DNA from: Alloprevotella sp. Lung230
GTDB lineage: Bacteria > Bacteroidota > Bacteroidia > Bacteroidales > Bacteroidaceae
Reading direction: 5' to 3'
NCBI RefSeq assembly: GCF_014385435.1
Contig: NZ_JACSUD010000001.1
Location: 62,001-126,000, forward strand
Length of the DNA: 64,000 nucleotides
In this document: piece after piece, positions 62,167-64,000 of the stretch
Numbering within the stretch: position 1 is the stretch's first letter
Layout: every line of letters starts with the position of its first letter
Made by a program: the position numbers and the translations under genes
Notes under the pieces: model-generated
What the model was told of the DNA's origin: nothing
Database searches by the model: none
Seen by the model: only the letters and a program-made list of their open reading frames with translations

Positions 62167-63603
62167 TTATTTGTGATTATTGACGGTCTTCAAGACCTCT
62201 TCGTTGACTTTGAAGGAATAGTGCTTTCGGAGCTGGGCCACCCACTCGTCTTCCAACTTCTGCTGATAGTCGGCCACGACTTGGCTTTTCACGTCTTCAT
62301 AACTCATCGGACGTTTCAGCAGACTACCGGCCACTGCGGTGATGGGGCGCTGGGCAGAAAGCGATTTGACTTGAGCATTCTTATCGCCAAAAACAAAATA
62401 GTCGATGGTACTGTTTTCTCCACGCTCCACGAGATAAGGGCCTTTGGCTTCAACTGGGATGGGGTTGCCGTCAAAATTTTGTTTGAGAGAAGCTTGGAGT
62501 TCATCTCCAGAAGCGAGTGAGCGTTGCAAGAGTTTTTGGGCTTTCTTGGCGGTGTTCACATCCGTGGCACCGATGATATAGCCCTTGAAGCGAGGTTGCT
62601 TCCAAACATATTTCTTTTTGTTGGCCTTGAACGTATGCGCCAAACCGGCGACATCCTTCTCGGCACGATCCCAAACGGTTTGCTTCACCACTTCGTAGAG
62701 CAGCAGTCCATCGTGGTACTCTTGTACGAGGTATTTCAAATCAGGATTGGTCACCAGCATCGCTTGAAAAGTGCTGTCCAGCACGGCTTCGCGCGTTCGC
62801 CCCGTCGCCATCAGTTTCTCCAGCGTACGGTTGGCCGAAACCTCCTCTATACCCTGCCGTTTGAGCGATGCAAGGATGGTGGGATAGAGGGTTTCATAAC
62901 TGTCAAGCGGCTTTCGGCTTTTCAACCAGGCAATGTGGTAGCCGGCCGGCGAGAGGAAGGGGCGCGTCATCTGCCCGGGTTGCAAAGCGTAGACTTGGTC
63001 CTCAAATTCCTTATAGGTCATTCCTTTTGCAATCGTAGGGAGTTCTCCCCCTTTGAGTGCTGTTCCGGGATCTTGGCTCACCTTCCGTGCCATTTCGGCA
63101 AAATCAGCTCCCTGCACCAAGGCTTGGTAGATGCTGTCGGCACGCTGTGCCGCGCGTTGCAGTTCTGCATCTGTCGCCTTTTGAGGGACAGCGAGCAAGA
63201 TGTGTGACACGGTGAGCAAGTCAGCGCCATCGACTCTTTTCACATAATCATCATACAATCGACGCGCCACCGAGTCGATAAATACTTGGTCAAGCAGGCC
63301 GGCATTGAGTTGCAGGTCACGATAAGTGCTGAACTCCTGTCGGAAAGACGCCAGCGTGTCCATACGCAGCGCCTCGGCAGCAGCAACTTTGAGTTTGTAG
63401 TTGATAAACATATCCAGGTATTCCTTGATGGTCTTTTTCTCGACCGCTCCTTCAATACCATTGTTTTTGTTGTAGGCGTACTCAAATTCGCCTCGCGTCA
63501 CGGGCTTTCCGTTGATGGTCAGCAGAATGGGATTGTCCTTCGTTTGAGCCATTCCGCTCAATGCACCCAGCAGTAATAGGACTCCAAAAAGAAAACGCTT
63601 CAT
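62167..63603 (-). CDS. Periplasmic PpiC-type peptidyl-prolyl isomerase
   Basis: This 478-residue protein has a signal peptide (LLLLGALSGMAQ), a SurA/PrsA-type N-terminal region (ILLTINGKPVTRGEFEYAYN), and one clear parvulin domain (TVSHILLAVPQKATDAELQR, ALKGGELPTIAKGMTYKEFE). The C-terminal half has a weak second isomerase-like region. It heads the pair with the SurA-type gene and follows guaB after 118 bp. Confidence 0.92.
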   Translation of the reverse strand: MKRFLFGVLLLLGALSGMAQTKDNPILLTINGKPVTRGEFEYAYNKNNGIEGAVEKKTIKEYLDMFINYKLKVAAAEALRMDTLASFRQEFSTYRDLQLNAGLLDQVFIDSVARRLYDDYVKRVDGADLLTVSHILLAVPQKATDAELQRAAQRADSIYQALVQGADFAEMARKVSQDPGTALKGGELPTIAKGMTYKEFEDQVYALQPGQMTRPFLSPAGYHIAWLKSRKPLDSYETLYPTILASLKRQGIEEVSANRTLEKLMATGRTREAVLDSTFQAMLVTNPDLKYLVQEYHDGLLLYEVVKQTVWDRAEKDVAGLAHTFKANKKKYVWKQPRFKGYIIGATDVNTAKKAQKLLQRSLASGDELQASLKQNFDGNPIPVEAKGPYLVERGENSTIDYFVFGDKNAQVKSLSAQRPITAVAGSLLKRPMSYEDVKSQVVADYQQKLEDEWVAQLRKHYSFKVNEEVLKTVNNHK

Positions 63604-63662
63604 TGATTTTATTTTTTCTGTTTTAGGAAGATTTATACAACCTTCTTTATAATGCGGTGAAA

Positions 63663-63693
63663 GGTCTCCGAAGCTGTGGAGGCTTCGAAGACC
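63663..63693 (-). terminator. Terminator of guaB
   Basis: The stem GGTCTTCGAAGC/GCTTCGGAGACC on the minus strand is followed by TTTC. Confidence 0.8.
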
Positions 63694-63721
63694 CTTATTC
63701 GTCTTTTATTTCGACATGCAC

Positions 63722-64000
<279 letters not shown>

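Overview
The window reads as chromosomal DNA of a fairly GC-rich member of the Bacteroidales, most like the Prevotellaceae or Porphyromonas side of the order. The signs are a complete starch-utilisation (Sus-type) operon with SusC and SusD proteins, a serine palmitoyltransferase for sphingolipids, a RagA-type TonB receptor paired with a DUF4249 lipoprotein, C-terminal tails that resemble type IX secretion signals, and repeated Bacteroidetes promoters of the form TTTG-N20-TAnnTTTG. Shine-Dalgarno sites are not obvious. I cannot name a species from the sequence alone. No prophage, transposase, integrase, plasmid gene, rRNA gene or CRISPR array was seen.

Layout. Positions 1-5,100 hold the start of a GH92 glycosidase and a divergent TonB receptor/DUF4249 pair. 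Positions 5,250-9,800 hold NudC and two tandem, closely related phosphohexomutases. Positions 10,260-19,530 hold a secreted GH109-type enzyme, a coiled-coil lipoprotein, IlvE, RNase Z, a lipocalin-like lipoprotein, a Wzi-type outer-membrane protein, and a lipid kinase divergent from serine palmitoyltransferase. Positions 20,030-29,640 hold an AddA-like helicase/nuclease, a small lipoprotein, ribosomal protein S1, an OmpA-type lipoprotein, a membrane-anchored protein, a MaoC-type hydratase and a YigZ protein. Positions 29,670-36,000 hold RarA, a candidate small RNA, a Gfo/Idh/MocA oxidoreductase, an M6 metalloprotease operon and initiator tRNA-Met. Positions 36,150-47,610 are the starch operon, read leftward in the order susB-C-D-E-F-amylase. 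Positions 48,680-53,740 hold a histidine kinase, EngB, a membrane protein, RecR, a glycosyltransferase, an acetyltransferase and two identical tRNA-Asp genes. Positions 53,900-56,080 are a compact three-gene operon in which YjbH appears to be split in two and followed by a 42-residue lipoprotein gene. Positions 56,250-64,000 hold a small protein, MutL, an OstA/LptA-like protein, two SurA-type chaperone/isomerases and the end of guaB.

The protein-coding content is mostly ordinary; the unusual material is between genes. I see three copies of a ~180-192 bp MITE-like element with long terminal inverted repeats, two of them almost touching a start codon. I see two inverted copies of a ~230-250 bp element bounded by alternating CG tracts. 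Most striking are eight short arrays of three or four imperfect 21- or 22-bp units with internal dyad symmetry, built from six different unit sequences but sharing the same design. A solitary half-copy of one unit lies upstream of rarA. A candidate structured RNA at about 31,114-31,244 has its own consensus promoter and terminator.

Start codons were moved inward where the longest open frame began with TTG or GTG or ran into repeat DNA (mutL is the clearest case). Coordinates of short sites were counted by hand and may be off by a base.
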